Origin: Amoebidium appalachense
Taxonomy: Eukaryota; Ichthyosporea
Length of the DNA: 64,000 bases
Direction: 5' to 3'
NCBI GenBank assembly: GCA_963693365.1
Contig: CAVNZM010000001.1
Location: 17,670,001 to 17,734,000 of the forward strand
Part shown: positions 62,667-64,000 of the stretch, piece by piece
Position numbering within the stretch: position 1 is the first letter of the stretch
How the letters are laid out: each line of letters starts with the position of its first letter
The notes under the pieces: generated by a model
What the model was told of the DNA's origin: nothing
The model's database searches: none
Seen by the model: only the letters and a program-made list of their open reading frames with translations
Translations under genes and position numbers: made by a program

Positions 62667-64000
62667 TGGTCCCGGTCGAGATTCCCCTCCCTTGCTCCCT
62701 CCCTCCCTTCTCTTCCTCCTCCCCCTTTCCCTCCTCCTCCTCCCCCCCCCTTCCCTCCCCCCCCCCCAAAATTTTTTTTTTCTTTCCCCCCTTCCCCATA
62801 TGGGTCTCCAGGAGGGGGCTGATCCACTATCTATTCTGGAAGACCACCGGCATGCAGTGCTCAAGGCAATGCATGCCAGACGGACAGCACTCGAATCCCT
62901 GCCCAGGACTCTCCCACCAAAGGTAGGCGAGTCAGCTGTCAGGTTTTCATTGCTTTAGGATCTGCCTGTGCTCAAGGAGCTATTGACATCCTCCGTGGCG
63001 CAATCGGCAGCGCGTTCGGCTGTTAACCGAAAGGTCCCTGGTTCGACCCCAGGCGGGGGAGGTTACTTTTTCTTCTTTTTTTTGCCGGCTTGTTCGGCTT
63101 TCCTTTTTCTTTCTTGCTGATGTCTTTTCTTGCTTTTTGTCTGCCACTTCATGTTGCTGTTGGGTATGATTCGTTTTCAACGAGGCCACCTACTACACAA
63201 ATGAAGGGGCAAGTCGTCTTCTATCTTGTGAAAAATTTTATCTTCTTCCCGAAAAAAATTTCATTGGTTGAATTCGAAGTCTTGTAGTGATTGTCCTGAG
63301 TGCAGTGGGCTGACGATGATAAGGATGAACGGGCAACGGAATTTGAATTGGAGGGTATAAGGGAGTTTAAAAATAGCCATAAGGGAGTGACCACGGGAGT
63401 TTAAAAATAAAACATGGTTTAGGTAACGATATGGATCCCTATTTTGCACTGGTGAACATCAATCCTCCGTGGCGCAATTGGCAGCGCGTTCGGCTGTTAA
63501 CCGAAAGGTCCCTGGTTCGACCCCAGGCGGGGGAGGTCATCTTTTACTCTCTCTCTCTTTTTTTTTTCGTTTTTGAAGGTTGTCTGTCTCTCCACAGGAT
63601 TTCCGTCCTTCCTCTTACTCACCTTCGATACTTGCACTTTAGAGCCACGCTTAGCGCCAGTTTCTGCCCGCATGACTTGCTCCGCTTCGATCAATAGAAA
63701 TGTGTTTGTGAATATGCTGTAGAGATTTTAGTTTTGTCTGTTCTGGCACACCAATGGCCACACACACCCCGAGTTTGGTTTCTTCCTTGAATTATTGAAT
63801 TGCTTACCACATGTGTAATTTCCTTTACTGACTGTATGGAAACAGGTTCATGTGGCAGCACTATCCGAGCTGATGTGTCTTCGTGTGTGCGACATCCAAA
63901 ATAAGGTAGGTGAAACGGGAACATTTGGGTGCACACAGGTTGACAACGAGCGTAAAAAAATATCGGTGGGTGCCATGGCTGTGCATGGTTAATGACAGGT
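58072..64000 (+). CDS. Brahma/SNF2-type chromatin remodeller, N-terminal part (runs off the window)
   Basis: Exons: 58072-58352 (start ATG), 58535 or 58541-58598, 58963-59062, 59770-59879, 61276-61380, 62812-62922, 63846-63905, then beyond the window. The N-terminus is an Arg/Gly-rich segment (GRGRPRGRGRGRGRG), followed by an acidic region. Exons 59770 and 61276 join to LTAEQQAQMHAQLQTYRLLA, a QLQ domain typical of Brahma/SNF2 and growth-regulating factors. The next exons read RTALESLPRTLPPK and SELMCLRVCDIQNK, matching the segment before the HSA domain of BRG1/STH1 (EL..L.LL..Q). The ATPase part is not in the window, so the assignment rests on QLQ plus this block. In SWI/SNF complexes such proteins slide nucleosomes in the nucleus. 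The first junction is the least certain. Confidence 0.75.
59575..59634 (+). repeat. G-runs in remodeller intron
   Basis: G-run blocks after a (GT)n; other G-runs in the preceding introns lie at 58649-58676 and 59179-59212, 59353-59380. Confidence 0.92.
60040..60386 (+). repeat. (CA)n arrays in remodeller intron
   Basis: Two long CA arrays (about 60040-60136 and 60238-60386) inside a CA-rich stretch that starts at the donor of the exon ending at 59879. Confidence 0.96.
60977..61071 (+). repeat. Introner-like element, partial copy G
   Basis: It lies in intron 59880-61275, sense to the gene. Diverged copy with gatgcattctctctgtatg, tgtgttgtc and gaatgtgt blocks, followed by a C-run at 61083. 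Confidence 0.55.
61432..61454 (+). repeat. C-run in remodeller intron
   Basis: C-run of about 35 bases (61420-61454) after the donor at 61381; (CA)n follows at 61681-61758. Confidence 0.9.
61991..62079 (+). repeat. Introner-like element, partial copy H
   Basis: It lies in intron 61381-62811, sense to the gene: ctgcttatgg, tgtgttgtccgtaatgaatg and gtgtacttcttactctg, followed by a C-run. Confidence 0.7.
62543..62637 (+). repeat. Introner-like element, partial copy I
   Basis: It lies in intron 61381-62811, sense to the gene, and is nearly identical to the last 95 bases of copies A and B (tctgcttattatgcatactc ... gacgcattcaaa), followed by a C-run. This is the youngest-looking truncated copy. 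Confidence 0.9.
62989..63061 (+). tRNA. tRNA-Asn (GTT)
   Basis: Complete cloverleaf: acceptor TCCTCCG/CGGGGGA, D stem GCGC/GCGC, anticodon arm TTCGG-CTGTTAA-CCGAA with anticodon GTT, T arm CCTGG-TTCGACC-CCAGG, discriminator G at 63061. A T-run at 63065 is a Pol III terminator. No intron and no encoded CCA. The gene lies in the remodeller intron 62923-63845, same strand. Confidence 0.96.
63463..63535 (+). tRNA. tRNA-Asn (GTT), second copy
   Basis: Differs from the first copy by one base in the D loop (caattgg for caatcgg); all stems are intact. A TTTT stop lies at 63542-63545. It is 401 bases from the first copy, in the same intron and orientation. Confidence 0.96.

Overview
The window is eukaryotic nuclear DNA from an intron-rich, flagellated organism. 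Evidence: GT-AG introns with consistent reading phase, AATAAA signals after stop codons, two tRNA-Asn genes with internal promoters, and a complete CFAP20 (a ciliary protein). A plant/algal-type glucuronokinase points towards an alga or related protist rather than an animal or fungus; the species cannot be named from the sequence. Exons occupy only about 15 percent of the window. Introns and spacers are packed with poly-G/poly-C runs, (CA)n/(GT)n, (GA)n/(TC)n and minisatellites. Most of the long apparent open frames (His-Thr, Cys-Val, poly-Pro, poly-Gly, Ser-Leu, Arg-Glu) are translations of these repeats.

Layout: (1) 1-2377, + strand: one or two unrecognised genes, the second with a Myb/SANT-like helical region and a small Cys cluster. 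(2) 5553-17382, +: a 16-exon gene (615 aa) joining a sugar nucleotidyltransferase to a glucuronokinase. (3) 18412-19759, -: a C2H2 zinc-finger pseudogene with several frame breaks. (4) 19760-24515: repeats, including large inverted repeats. (5) 24516-41814, +: a 23-exon gene (925 aa) with a SWIM zinc finger. (6) 42232-44553, -: a weak two-exon candidate. (7) 44802-49416, -: a 9-exon RhoGAP (339 aa). (8) 50240-50648, +: a small two-exon candidate. (9) 50788-57357, -: the 7-exon CFAP20 (196 aa). (10) 58072 to the window end, +: the N-terminal part of a Brahma/SNF2-like remodeller with a QLQ domain, with two tRNA-Asn genes inside one of its introns.

The genes do not form one pathway. The glucuronokinase fusion fits UDP-glucuronate salvage; RhoGAP, CFAP20 and the remodeller are GTPase-signalling, ciliary and chromatin genes. 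CFAP20 and the remodeller diverge from a shared 714-bp spacer carrying a CCAAT box and an E2F-type site, and the SWIM gene has the same pair just upstream of its ATG.

The most unusual features are in the introns: a repeat family of up to 449 bp found ten times, always inside an intron, always in the sense direction and nearly always followed by poly-C (introner-like); (CA)n arrays running directly into 3' splice sites; two minisatellites whose repeat unit spans a splice junction; and complementary (GA)n/(TC)n arrays on both sides of one frame-preserving exon.
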